The notes beneath the pieces are model-generated. The model searched no databases, was not told where the DNA came from, and saw only the letters and a program-made list of their open reading frames with translations. A program made the position numbers and the translations under genes. A stretch of 64,000 bases of DNA, from positions 9,943,376 through 10,007,375 of the forward strand of contig OW285194.1 in NCBI GenBank assembly GCA_935421135.1, in the 5' to 3' direction. How positions within the stretch are numbered: the stretch's first letter is position 1; each line of letters begins with the position of its first letter. Below are positions 12,368 to 24,400 of this stretch, in pieces. This DNA comes from Bugulina stolonifera. Taxonomy: Eukaryota; Bryozoa; Gymnolaemata; Cheilostomatida; Bugulidae.

Positions 12368-12658
12368 TTAGTACTGGCTGTAAGTGTTGTATCTGTTGTA
12401 GGTGTTGTGTGGTCTGTAGGAACCAGTTCTTCTGTTGTTATAGTAAGATCTGTTGTTGTTGTAACGTCCTCTGTTGTGCCCTCTTCCGTTGTACCCTCTT
12501 CGGTTGTAGCCTACATTATTGTACACTCTGTTGTTTCCATAGCCTCCTCTGTTCTGGAGACCTGTTCGATAGCTGGTCCTACCATAGTACTGACTATATC
12601 CACTGGAGGCAGCCGCAACAGCAAGACAGGCAGCGAGGAGGATTGCAATGACCTTCAT
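12368..12658 (-). CDS. Gene A2: secreted Tyr/Asn/Arg/Gly-rich small protein, 96 aa
   Basis: The signal peptide differs from A1 at two residues (Ile4, Ala10); the mature 78 residues are identical to A1. The reading frame stays open upstream to 12787, but that extension crosses the splice acceptor at 12677-12678, so the MKV methionine is the start. Exons: 5'UTR exon ending 12948; CDS exon 12676-12358; 3'UTR exon starting 12016; AATAAA at 11817-11812. The stop is TAA, followed 9 bases later by the donor, so the terminal 3'UTR intron should not trigger nonsense-mediated decay. Confidence 0.85.
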   Translation of the reverse strand: MKVIAILLAACLAVAAASSGYSQYYGRTSYRTGLQNRGGYGNNRVYNNVGYNRRGYNGRGHNRGRYNNNRSYYNNRRTGSYRPHNTYNRYNTYSQY

Positions 12659-13018
12659 AATGATGATTTTTTTTGTCTGTAACAACAGAATATTACGTGA
12701 ATATGCAGGAGCAGCGTATGATTCTCTAGAATCAGCATTGGTATGTACCAATGTAATTAGAAACATGTTAAATAATAAGATTTTCATTCAAATAAAAACT
12801 TAATATTCATATTAACAACATAAACTATAATTCTTTCTCAAGCTATATCTTTCCAATTGGACAACAATGGTATTGAAATGATTAGTTTCACCTGGTCTGA
12901 GGAACATAGTCTGGAAAACTAACATAGAAAATTATAGTAGTGCTTACAGTTGTTTGTAGTAGAGAGATGGTTGTACTGGAACAGCTAGTAGGATTCTGAT
13001 TTAACTTCTGTAACTGAC

Positions 13019-13075
13019 TCTCTATTTATACTAGATGATGACTCATTAATATTCGTAATCACAGGTCATTATTCC
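13019..13075 (-). promoter_or_regulatory. A2 core promoter: TATA box plus AP-1-like site
   Basis: Minus-strand TATAAATAG is at 13030-13022 and TGAGTCA at 13045-13039, in the conserved upstream block with slight drift (GATTACGAATATTAATGAGT). Confidence 0.75.
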
Positions 13076-13744
13076 AAATATGGAAAAGAGTGACATGATT
13101 GGTTACTAGTGATTATAATTAATTAGTTTTCAAAGTACATGTAGTTGTTGAACTGCACAGTAAAAACTAATATTGGTTACTTTGAAATCAGTTAATTTGG
13201 GTAGTGACCGAATCACTTCCACCTCGTATAAATAGTGACTGTCAATATTTATGTGAATTTGATTAAAATGATTTTTTTCCCCTAAACTGATGGAAACACC
13301 TTTGAAAAGAACTACATGTAGCTTCTGTATTACAATCACATAGATATTGTCTAAATTCATTGCTATGTCACTATCTCTGTATTGTTTATAGCAAGCTGGA
13401 ATTTGAATGAATTGTTTCTACCATCTGTCTTTATTTAATACTTTAATCTGGCTGCTGCCAAGTTATAGAAAAATATTTTGACTTTCAGTTTAGCAATCTA
13501 GACATCAAAGTTCCTGTTCTGCTAATACATTGTAGGTGTACAAGAAGATAATTCTGTGATCTTTGCTTTACTGTATTTTTGGCTTGGTCGTCATAAACAG
13601 CGCCAGCAGAATTCTGTTCAATGAATCCTTATTGGTTACTTGTGGGCTTGGAGCAGATTTATTCAGTGTTAAATAGTGATTCACTGGATCATTTCAAGCT
13701 TTCGGTCTAAAGGTTAACATCAAGAAGACAAAAATGTTTCCGAC

Positions 13745-13970
13745 ATACATCCGGCACTGAGTCGCGAACATACCAGCCTCAGCCGAAAGCTAAATTCCCA
13801 TGTTCGTGCGAAAAAACCAGCTGTGCCGATGACCTAGAGATGGTTTTCTCCGGCCAAGCAAAATCCCAGGCTAATAGTCATTTGGGCCTAGGTCGGACGG
13901 CTATCTTTGTATTTATATTTGCGACCCGGGTCGATTCAAAAGGTTGCGAAGACACTAGTTGTACCGGCCA
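13745..13970 (-). mobile_element. Decayed tRNA-derived SINE-like repeat
   Basis: Same family and relative position as 7145-7372 and 28800-29035. The A-box region reads CTAGGTCATCGGCACAGC on the minus strand, and TTTCGGCTGAGG replaces the B box. Confidence 0.45.
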
Positions 13971-14009
13971 GCCTCTGGGTCACATTGTGCCAGTCTGACT
14001 ATCTACATC

Positions 14010-14480
14010 AACAACAAAGAGCTAGCCAGTGTTAACAGATTGAAGTGCCTCCGGTAATCAGCCATAATCAACAGCAAAGTGAAGAAAGAACTGAACAGAA
14101 CAGTGCGGCAAATGCCTCCATGACCTATGGTGGACTAAATCAGATGGTCTGGTGTAACAAGGATCTTGCATTCAGAACTACATTGTAAATGCTCAGTATA
14201 TACATGTAATAGAGCTGCTATTCTATCTTCTTCATTGTTTGGTGTAGAGACATGCGCAATATAAATAAACTAGCATTCCATTAATTCAACACCTACATGA
14301 TGAGATAACTTCAACAAATCCTAAATATTCGGTAGCAAAACTTCATTTCAAACACAGACATTATTTGCACCGGCACAATGAAAAATTACAATTACATGTG
14401 ACTACTGTACAAACTTCTCATTCAGAGAAACACGAGGTGGGCTAATCAAGTGCACAGGATGTATGGATATGGTAATGTAT
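14010..14480 (+). mobile_element. LINE 3'-end relic (unit 2)
   Basis: A frame reads NRAAILSSSLFGVET (the LLYGxETW region after reverse transcriptase) near 14210-14250, then IQRNTRWANQVHRM near 14425-14455. The block is interrupted by stops and by a short TACATGTA-type insertion. It keeps more 5' sequence than the unit 1 relic. Confidence 0.65.
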
Positions 14481-14846
14481 GTAGATTGTTGAAAAAGTCC
14501 TGTAAAATCCTGAGATTAAAGCACACTATCAGAGGAAGCCATGGGAAGTTGGCAAATCCATTTCATTTTAACTGATCCACAGACAAATGGAAAATATTAC
14601 AGATTTTGCTTATACATGTATGATTATCACTTTGTATACTTTATAATAATATTATTATTTTATTGAAGTGTGCAAATTGCATATGTATGAGAAGTCAACT
14701 TACCTCATTATTTACTTGTCAGGCACCTTGCTATATTAATAATTAATGGTATTGTTAATTAGATTAATGGATTATTAATTTGATTACATACACAGAGTGT
14801 ACAGTGACAAGCCTGGTACTGTCACCTAGGAAGCCAGACAGAAATA

Positions 14847-16076
14847 GTTTGTTATGTAAATCATCTCCGAATAAAGGGAAGTGGGTGTATGATTCATATT
14901 ATACGCTTTCTAGCAACTACCCAGCGTTTAAATGCTAAACCTGAATCTACTATCTTCCTTTTGGGTGCACATGCAAAAATAGCTGTTAATACAGTCATGT
15001 ATATTTTGTTGATGCTTTCTCTATCATTGAGAGCAAACAGGTACAGTAGTTGTAGCTTTGCCCTCAAGGGACCTACTATTGTACCGCCAGTCTAGTCCCT
15101 GGACTAGGCGTGTGATCAAACATTGTGATTTTAACTAATCATACAACTGTCTAAACCTATTCTCAACATTTCCTAGTAATATGAGATCATGGTGATGCAT
15201 TGATCTGTCGTGTAACTTCCAGCCAATGACTAGAATATCTCCAAACTAGAATATTCTAGCAGACTAAACCTAGATTTAGCAATATGCAATAAACACAATC
15301 ACCAATATTAATATGAAACAGCATAATAAGTATGTCATTTCATTCTTATCATAGTCACACCAAACACACTCGGCCTTTCTGTCAAGTCATAGAAATACGT
15401 TCCACTACTTTATTATTTTTATAGAAAGCAATTTATTAACTATCTCACCACAGGTATTGTAGATGACATATACATAAGTAATATGTAAGTATCCTTGTTG
15501 GTGTCCTATATTTTCAATATCGCCTAGTCATAAGAGATTTTTCTGATACATGATTCAGTGAAGCAACTTCCAGCACATAACAAAGATTTGAAATAGTTCC
15601 GCCTTAATGCAATCTATGCTTTATTTGATTGGTATTACTCTTACCATTCTGAGACATGTTATTAGTAGTGAGTTATTTCTACCATGCATCACATGAAACA
15701 TGCAAGTCGTGTCAAGACGTCAATAAATGTTATACAGTAGATCACAGTGGACTGACAATTTTTATCTGAAATCATGATTATGCATTTTATGCTCCCTCAA
15801 CTAGATTAACGAGTTATAATATAACTATACAGACATACAATGTACAGTACAGTGAAGAACAAGGTAAAGTTGTTCTGGTAACATGCAAGAAACTTTGAGC
15901 TATAGACACTATACTTATACCTGCTATGGCCTATTTCTGCCACCTATTACATCCAATGAACACGTTTGCATTGATGAACATGTTATGTACCACAGAGAAC
16001 ATTTTGGGATACCAGTGGTATTATTCCCCAGTATTGCATATAGGATATTTTCATGTAAAATCATGATGCTTACGTA
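14847..16076. other. Non-coding start of A unit 3
   Basis: No supported gene; it aligns with other A units. The sequence ends at a TA dinucleotide that was the target for the MITE at 16077. Confidence 0.6.
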
Positions 16077-16600
16077 CCCTAAAAGCAGAAATATTTCGCG
16101 GAAGAAAGTTTCGCGAGTTTGCTAATCTTGGAGCAATTTGCGATAGAAATATTTAGCGAGTTTTGCCTATCGCGAAATTTGTTTAAGTCCCAAAATTGAT
16201 GTTTGAGCATATTTCAGCATTAAAACCAAGCTTAGCTAAGCTCTATGTATACTCAGATTTAAACCCTACTTACATACAGAACAAAGCTACAGCTGACTCC
16301 TATATAGTGCAGTAAGCCCACCTGTGAGGTAAAGTAATTACCATAGCTTGTTAAAAAATCCTCTGATTAAGCTCCTACTCTAGGCTACTTACCAATTATG
16401 TTATAGCAAATACTTGCTGCTTTGTAAAATATTAAACTATGTATCATATAGCTATATAGTTGCATGTATGGTCTGTTTAAACCAGAAATTATTAAAATCC
16501 TTTCGAAAGCAGATATTAATAGCGATGGAAATTATTTGCGAGTTTGTCACTCGCGAAATTCGCAAAAGTTAAAACTCGCAAAATGTATCTGCTTTTAAGG
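16077..16600. mobile_element. MITE with TA target duplication, Tc1/mariner-like
   Basis: The termini CCCTAAAAGCAG and the complement of CTGCTTTTAAGG are inverted repeats that extend imperfectly to about 25 bp. TA flanks both sides (16075-16076 and 16601-16602). Sister units show the empty site GCTTACGTATATGGTA (near 9475 and 21387), so insertion followed unit duplication. The interior (524 bp) has several TCGCGAAATT-like words and no ORF. TA duplication suggests the Tc1/mariner group, inferred only. Confidence 0.8.
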
Positions 16601-18475
16601 TATATGGTATTGCCATCAGTACTATGTTTTGTGTGCCTTTTTGCTCTACTACGTGCATTTCACTATTTTCTTGGTAATTACTTTACATTCATGATGCATG
16701 TACCGAGTTAGTTTGTTCTAGAACTATCTGCTGGTTTACTTTGTATATAATTATGTCTTTTCTGATATTGTAATCCGAGAACTTTTGTATCGGCTGCAAC
16801 TTGGATCCCCCTTTGGTCTGAGACCGACCTGGTTAACCTTCTGACCCTAGACTGAACTCACTTTCATGTATTATATAAGTACCAGTCCTGCATGTACTGT
16901 AGCTTCAGTCGTCTGTACTCTGTAGGTTCGGTAACGACATCTTAACTGTACTAAGCTCATAGTCTTTTACTGTTTACTGCTAATTGTTCCTCTCAGGCCT
17001 TAGATTTTTCCAAGTACAGTTCAATGATTTGTACTAAGGCCCAGCAGTCCAACCTCTCCCCACAGATGTAGGCTTGACACCTGCTAGTTCTATTTAGGAA
17101 GAGCACCTAACCTCATAGCGCTCATGTGCTATTTCATCCCAAATCTTTACCTCAAATTAGAACAAATTTCAATCTCTTCAGAACCCTTGTACCTGGGATT
17201 AATGGAAGAAAGTAAAACTCATAATACATGTAGTTCTATTAACCCATCTGTCTAGAAGAGAGTCATATTATTATCTGATGCTGGTGTGCACTCAGCAATG
17301 CAATGTCAGTATTATTACAATCAATTTCGGTTATCTTTCAAATAATTATTAGCTGTCAACATGAATATATTTCTATATGCATTGCAATATACAAAGACCA
17401 TTAAAAGTTCAGATTATATATTATTATATAAATAAATTAAATAAACAGCATTAATTGCTTTTAGAGTCACCATTATTTATTATATATATGTAAGTACCAT
17501 CTACATTGTACATGTATATATAATATAATTGTTGCCTACATGTTCAAGCTGTAAATGAAAATGCACTGTATATGCACATGTACATGGGCACAATTTCCTT
17601 GGTGCATTTGATCAGAGCACATTCAGCATTTATTCTTATCATTAATATTACTACTTGCTTATAAAAAGATGTAATATGTTATCTGGAGGGTAAGACACGA
17701 AGTGACATTGAAGTCACCTGTAGTTTCTGGTACTTTCCTATTTGCAGTTCTTCAATTCAAAAGTTAAAAGCTAGGAATTTTGCAATCATTTTCAAATGAA
17801 AACTGATGGTTCTGAAATTCTGCAGTATTGCAACAAATACATGTAGTCCAAGCAAGATGAGGCTCCAGTTAACTGAGATAGTATACAAGACGCATGTGGA
17901 TTAAATTATATGCAAGTCATTTATTAAAATCTTAGAAAAATAAAACAAAACAATGATTTCAAACAAGTGAGTAAAAAATATAAGAAGAACAAAACAATCA
18001 ACTGCAACATCTAATCAATAGCACAAATTTATAGATTAGAGTTCATTGTTGATGCTGCTTCTAGCGTCCAATTAGTTTGAGTGTCCTTTCCGTTCCAGTC
18101 CAATCTAGTCTATCATTCAGAAATCTATAGAGAAAAATTAAAAAAAGTTAGTATGAAGCTAAACATTACAGTCATGTACATTTACAATGCATATTCCTCA
18201 GCGCCAAAGGTCATGCTGTAAAATCTAATTGATAATAACATCACACTCTGTGCCCACAATAGTATGTGTAGAGACCAAACTATATTTTATTGTTCAGGCA
18301 ACAGTTTTTTATTACTTCATCTAAACATTTAACATATTTATTTATACCAAGTCTATCATTATTTTTCATGATTTACATATACATGTACATGTATGTAACA
18401 GAATGTATACTTTCCATATTTTAGTTTATTTTGTCAGTCTAATAATTACAGTATATCAAACTTACTATTTACAGT

Positions 18476-18766
18476 TTAGTACTGGCTGTAAGTATTGTGT
18501 CTGTTGTAGGTATTGTGTGGTCTGTAGGAACCAGTTCTTCGGTTGTTATAGTAAGATCTGTTGTTGTTGTAACGTCCTCTGTTGTGCCCTCTTCCGTTGT
18601 ACCCTCTTCGGTTATAGCCTACATTGTTGTACACTCTATTGTTTCCATACCCTCCTCTGTTCTGGAGACCTGTTCGATAGCTGGTCCTACCATAGTACTG
18701 ACTATATCCACTGGAGGCAGCAGCAACAGCAAGGCAGACAGCGAGGAGGACTGCAATGACATTCAT
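18476..18766 (-). CDS. Gene A3: secreted Tyr/Asn/Arg/Gly-rich small protein, 96 aa
   Basis: Starts MNVIAVLLAVCL: Lys2 of the family is Asn here, so the signal peptide lacks its usual basic residue. The mature part matches A1 except for His at the NRHNTYSQY end. Exons: 5'UTR exon ending 19055; CDS exon 18781-18466; 3'UTR exon starting 18124; AATAAA at 17925-17920. An in-frame upstream extension to 18895 lies in the intron and is not coding. Confidence 0.85.
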   Translation of the reverse strand: MNVIAVLLAVCLAVAAASSGYSQYYGRTSYRTGLQNRGGYGNNRVYNNVGYNRRGYNGRGHNRGRYNNNRSYYNNRRTGSYRPHNTYNRHNTYSQY

Positions 18767-19125
18767 GGTGTTGATTTTTTTCTGTAAAAACAGAATATTA
18801 CGTGAATATGCAGGAGCAGCATAGGATTCTCTACAATCAGTATTGGTATGCACTGTACATGCAATTAGAAACATGTTAAATAGTAAGATTTTCATTCACA
18901 TAAAAACTGAATATTTATTTTAACAACATGAACTACAATTTTTTCTCAAGCTATATTTTTCCAATTGAACAACAATGGTAGTGAGACAATTAGTTGCTCC
19001 TGCTCTGAGGACCAAGTCTAGAAAACTAACATTACAAATTATAATAATACTTACAGTTGTTTGGAGTTGAGAGATGGTTGTACTGGAACAGCTAGTAGGA
19101 TTCTGATTTAACTTCTGTAACTGAC

Positions 19126-19182
19126 TCTCTATTTATACTAGATAATGACTCATCAATATTCATAATCACAGATCATTATTCC
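19126..19182 (-). promoter_or_regulatory. A3 core promoter: TATA box plus AP-1-like site
   Basis: Minus-strand TATAAATAG is at 19137-19129 and TGAGTCA (in ATGAGTCAT) at 19152-19146, inside the nine-copy conserved block. Confidence 0.75.
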
Positions 19183-19479
19183 AAATGTGGAAAGGAGTGA
19201 CATGATTGGTTACTAGTGATTATAATTAATTGGTTTTCAAAGTACATGTAATTGTTGAACCCACACAGTAAAAACTGATATTGGTAACTTCGAAATCAGT
19301 TAAGTTGGGTAGTGATTGAATCACTTCTACCTTATATAAATAGTGACTGTCAATATTTATTTGAATTTAATTAAAATTATTCTAGTCCCCCAAACTGATG
19401 AATTGAATTGTTTCTATCATTAATTTTTATTTAATACTTTAATTTTTTGATCAACATCAAAGTGGTTGAAAAAATCAAC

Positions 19480-19830
19480 ACAACGCTATGACAAACACCT
19501 CCGTCTCCTATGGCAGACTGAATCAGATGGTCTGGTGTAACAAGGATCTCACATTCAAAACTAAAAGCTCAGTATATAATAGAGCTGTTATTCTATCTTC
19601 TTCATTGTTTGGTGCAGAGACATGGCCAATATAAATAAACTAGTATTCCATAAATTCAACACATTTACATTACATTGCATCATGAGATAACTTCAAAAAA
19701 TCCTAAATATTAGGTGTCATGAATTCATTTCAAACACAGACATCTTTTTCACTGGCTCATTTAGCTACTTTACTTGAACCCCTCATTCAGAGAAACATGA
19801 GATGGACTAATCAAGTGCACAGGATATATG
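19480..19830 (+). mobile_element. LINE 3'-end relic (unit 3), best-preserved frame
   Basis: An uninterrupted frame at 19509-19625 starts YGRLNQMVWCNKDLTFKTK and continues to SSLFGAETW. This matches the GRLxxRVWxNxxLTxxTKxxVY...LLYGxETW region of animal LINE polyproteins. Further on, SNTDI and IQRNMRWTNQVHR motifs follow in other frames. The SINE-like repeat found in units 1, 2 and 5 is missing here. Confidence 0.7.
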
Positions 19831-20203
19831 ATAATATTATGTAGATTGATAAAGAAATCCTGTAAAATCCTGAGATTAAAGCACAATATCGGAGGAAGCC
19901 CATGGGAAGTTGGCACATCGATTTCATTTTAAATGACACTCAGACAAATGAAAAAATGTTAAAGATTTTAGTTATGATTATCAGTTTGTACATTCTATAA
20001 TAGTATTACTTTATTGAAATAATATGTAAATTGTATATGGATGAGAAATGAACTTCTCTCATTATTCACCTGCCAGGCACCTTGATCTATTAATAATTAC
20101 TGGTCCTGTTAATTAGATTAATTGATTATTATTAACTTGATTAAACACACAGAGTGTACAGTGACAAGCCTGGTACTGTCACTTAGGACGCCAGACAGAA
20201 ATA

Positions 20204-22500
20204 GTTACAGTAGTTATGTAAATGATCTCCTTTTAAGGGGAAGTGGGTGTCTAATTCATACTATACACTTTCTAGCAACTGCCCAGTGTTTAAATGCTGA
20301 TCCTGAATCTACTATCTTACTTATGCGTGCACATGCAGAAATAGTTGTTAATACATGTATATTCTGTTGATGTTTTCCCTATCATTGAGAGCAAACGGGT
20401 ACAGTAGTTGCAGCTTTGCCCTTAGGCACCTACTATCGTACCGCCAGTCCAGCCCCTGGACTAGGCGTTTGATCAAACATTGTGATTTTAACTAACAGAC
20501 AACTGTCTAAACCTATCCCTAACATTTCCTAGTCATATGAGATCATTGTGATGCATTGATCTATTGTGTAACTTCCAGCGAATGACCAGAGGATCTCCAA
20601 GCCGAAACATTCTAGCGGATGAAACCCGATGTAGCAATGTGTAGTAAATACAACCATCAATATTAATATGAAACAGCATAATAAGCAGATCATTTTATTC
20701 TTATCAGCGTCATGTGAAACATCATTTCTGTCAAGTCATAAAACTACGTTCCACTACTTTATTATTTTGACAGAAAGCAATTTATTACTTTGTTTACCAC
20801 AGGTATAGATGACATACATGTAAGTTTCCTTATTGGTTTCCTATATTTTCAATACTGTCTAGTCATAAGAAATTATTCAGTGAAGCATCTTCCAGAGCAT
20901 GACAAAAATTTGAAATAGTTCCACTTTAATATAATCTATGCCATATTTGGTTGGTTTTACTGTTACCAATCTGAGACATGCTATTAGTACTGAGTTATTT
21001 CTACCATGTGTCATATGAAACATACAAGTTGTGTCTGAAAGTCAATAGATGTTATAGATCACAGTGGACTGACAATTTTACAACTGAAATCAAGGTTATG
21101 CATTTTATGCTCTCTCAACTAGACTACTGAGTTATAAATTTGACTATACAGACATACAGTACACTAAAGAACAAGGTAAAGTTATTCTGCTAACATGTAA
21201 GAAACTTTTAGCTGTAGACACTATACTTATACCTGCATGTACTATGGCCCATTTCTGCCACCTATTACATCCAATGAACACATTTGTATTGATGATCACG
21301 TTATGTACCACACAGAACATTTTGGGATACCAGTGGTATTATTCTCCATTATTGCATATTGAATATTTTCATGTAAAATCATGATGCTTACGTATATAGT
21401 ATTTCCATCAGTACTATGTTTTTGCTCTACTACGTGTATTTAACTATTGGTAATTACTTTACATTCACAATGCATGTACCGAGTTAGTTTGTTCTAGAAC
21501 TATCTGCTGGTTTACTTTTTATATAACTCCCACTTTTCTGATATTGTAGCCCGAGAACTTTTGTATCGACTGCAGCTTGGACTCCCCTTGGTCTGAGACA
21601 GACCAGGTTAACCTTTTGACCTTAGACCGGAACTCACTTTCATATATAAGTAGCAGTTTTGCACTTAGCTTCAGTTGTCTGCACTCTGTAGGCTATGGTT
21701 CAGTAAAGGTATCGTAACTTCACTAAACTCATAGTCTCTTGTTGTTTAGTGCTAACAGTAGGGTCTCAGGCATTCCTCGCAGGCCCTGGATTTTTCCAAT
21801 ACAGCTCTATGATTTGCATCATGCATGAAGCATCATAATAGGAACATACATTTTACCTGGTAACGCGTACATGTATATCAGTATGTTATGGTAAAACCCA
21901 AGATTGACTCATGATTTCAGACTGTTGAACATATTATTGCAGTGAGCAGCCAGATAACGACGACAATAGTAAACCTTGCATGTATTGGTAGACTGAATGC
22001 GCTTTTAAGAGTCGGCTTTCAGTGCCCACAGTTATGTCCTAGTTCCCCTTAATATTATTGAGTCCACAGCATTAACTGCTTTTAAAGCCATCTTTATTTA
22101 GTATTATATATGTAAGGAGCATCTCCATATTGTAGCCTACAAGTTCATTTTGTAAATGAACATGCACTGTATATACTACACATGTACATGAATGCGATTT
22201 CCTTAGTGCATTTGATCAGAACTTACGATTAAATATTATTACTTGCTTCTGAAAATATAATAATTATGTTCATCTTGTGGTATAAAACAGAAAGTGACAT
22301 TGAAGTAACCTATAGCTTCTGGTAGTTTCCTATTCGCAGTTCTTCAATTCAAAGTTAAAAGCTAGGAATTTTGTAATCACTTTCAAATAGAAACTGATGG
22401 TTCTGAAATTCTGCAGTATTGCAACAATACATGTAGTCCAAGCAAGATGAGGCTCCAGTTAACTGAGAGAATACACAAGACGCATGTAGGTTAAGTTATT
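20204..22500. other. Non-coding start of A unit 4, with a replaced segment
   Basis: No supported gene. It aligns with other units except for about 21820-22060. There, some 240 bp of unrelated sequence replaces the roughly 400 bp seen in unit 3 (17030-17440). No clean target duplication was found, so replacement by deletion plus insertion is likelier than simple transposition. Confidence 0.5.
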
Positions 22501-23063
22501 TGCGAGTATTTATTAGAATCGTAGAAAAATAAAACAAAACAATGATTTCAAACAAGTGAGTGGAAAATTAAGAAGAAAAAAACAATCAACTGCAACTTCT
22601 AATCAATAGCACAAATTTAGAGATTAAAGTTCATTGTTGATGCTGCTTCTAGCGTCCAATTAGTTTGAGAGACCTTTCCATTCCAGTCTAATCCAGTCTA
22701 TCATTCACAATTCTATAAAGAAAGATTAAAAAATCAATATGAAGCTAGACATTAGAGTGATGTACATTTACATTGCATATTCCTCAGTACCAAAGGCCAT
22801 GCTGCAAAATCTAATTGATAATGACATCACACTCTGTGCCCACAATGGTATGTATAGAGACCAAATTATATTTTATTGTTCAGACAACGATTTTTATTAT
22901 TTCATCTAAACATTTAACATATTTATTTATTTCCAAGTCTATCATTATTTTTCATGATTTACATATACATGTACATGTATGTAACAGAATGTATACTATC
23001 CATACTTTTTAGTTTATTTTGTCAGTCTAATAATTACAGTATATCAAACTTACCATTTTTAGT

Positions 23064-23351
23064 CTAGTACTGGCTGTAAGTGTTGTGTCTGTTGTAGGTG
23101 TTGTGTGGTCTGTAGGAACCTGTTCTTCTGTTGTTATAGTAAGATCTGTTGTTGTAACGTCTTCTGTTGTGCCCTCTTCCGTTGTACCCTCTTCGGTTGT
23201 AGCCTACATTGTTGTACACTCTGTTGTTTCCATACCCTCCTCTGTTCTGGAGACCTGTTCGATAGCTGGTCCTACCATAGTACTGACTATATCCACTGGA
23301 GGCAGCAGCAACAGCAAGGCAGACAGCGAGGAGGATTGCAATGACCTTCAT
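23064..23351 (-). CDS. Gene A4: secreted Tyr/Asn/Arg/Gly-rich small protein, 95 aa
   Basis: Same signal peptide as the family consensus (MKVIAILLAVCLAVAAAS). The central part is one residue shorter than A1-A3, reading NRRRYNNRSYYNN where A1 has NRGRYNNNRSYYNN, and the end is NRHNTYSQY as in A3. Exons: 5'UTR exon ending 23652; CDS exon 23366-23054; 3'UTR exon starting 22712; AATAAA at 22514-22509. An open frame to 23375 crosses the acceptor and is not coding. Confidence 0.85.
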   Translation of the reverse strand: MKVIAILLAVCLAVAAASSGYSQYYGRTSYRTGLQNRGGYGNNRVYNNVGYNRRGYNGRGHNRRRYNNRSYYNNRRTGSYRPHNTYNRHNTYSQY

Positions 23352-23722
23352 GATGTTGATTTTTTTCTGTAACAACAGAATATTACGTGAATATGCAAGA
23401 GCAGCGTAGGATTTTCTAGAATCAGCATTAGCATGTACTGTACATGTACATGTTGTGTAATTAGAAACATGCTAAGTAATGAGATTTTAATCTTTCGTAA
23501 AAACTGAATATCTGTTTTAACAACATAAACTACAGCTTTCTCAAGCTATATCTTTCCAACTGAACAACAATGATATTGAAATAATTAGTTGCTCTTGCTC
23601 TGAGGACCAAGTCTGGAAAACTAACATTACAAACTATAATAAAATACTTACAGTTTTTTGGAGTAGAGAGATGCTTGTACTGGAACAGCTAGTAGGATTC
23701 TGATTTAACTTCTGTAACTGAC

Positions 23723-23779
23723 TCTCTATTTATACTAGATGATGACTCATCAATATTCATAATCACAGATCATTATTCT
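23723..23779 (-). promoter_or_regulatory. A4 core promoter: TATA box plus AP-1-like site
   Basis: Minus-strand TATAAATAG is at 23734-23726 and TGAGTCA at 23749-23743, in the conserved upstream block. Confidence 0.75.
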
Positions 23780-24299
23780 AAATATGGAAAAGAGTGACAT
23801 GATGGATTACCATCTATCCCGTACATGTATGATTATAATTAATTAGTTTTCAAAGTACATGTAGTTGTTGAACCACACAATAAAAACTGATATTGGTGAC
23901 TTTGAAATCAGTTCATTGGGTAGTGATCGAATCACTTCCACCTCGTATAAATAGTGACCGTCAATATTTATGTGAATTTAATTAAAATGATTTTATTTCC
24001 CTAAACTGTTAGAAGCACCTTTGAAACAAACTACATGTACATGTAGCTTCTGTATTACAATCACAAAGATGTTGTCTAAATTCATTGCTATATCACTATC
24101 TGTATTGTTTATAGCAAGCTAGAATTTGAATGAATTATTTCCATCATCTTTCTTTATTTAATACTTTAATCTGACCGCCGCCAATTTATAGAAAAATATT
24201 TTGACTTTCAGTTTAGCAATCTAGGCATCAAAGTTTCTTTTCTGCTAATACATTGTAGGTGTACAAGAAGATAATTCTGTGATCTTTGCTTTACTGTAT

Positions 24300-24400
24300 A
24301 TATACTATACAAACTTCTCATTCAGAGAAACATGAGGTTGGCTAATCAAGTGCACAGGATGCATGAGTATGGTAATGTATGTAGATTGTTGAAAAAATCC
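24300..24400 (+). mobile_element. LINE 3'-end relic (unit 4), shortest copy
   Basis: Only the last part remains, reading IQRNMRLANQVHRMHEYGN: the RWAxHVxRM region with Trp changed to Leu. The preceding LINE and SINE-like sequence present in other units is deleted. Confidence 0.55.

Noticed and set aside
12659..12787. N-terminal extensions giving 136-139-residue forms of A2, A3, B3 and B4
   Set aside because: The extensions cross the intron 1 acceptor and are not shared by all copies; the conserved start is the MKV methionine.
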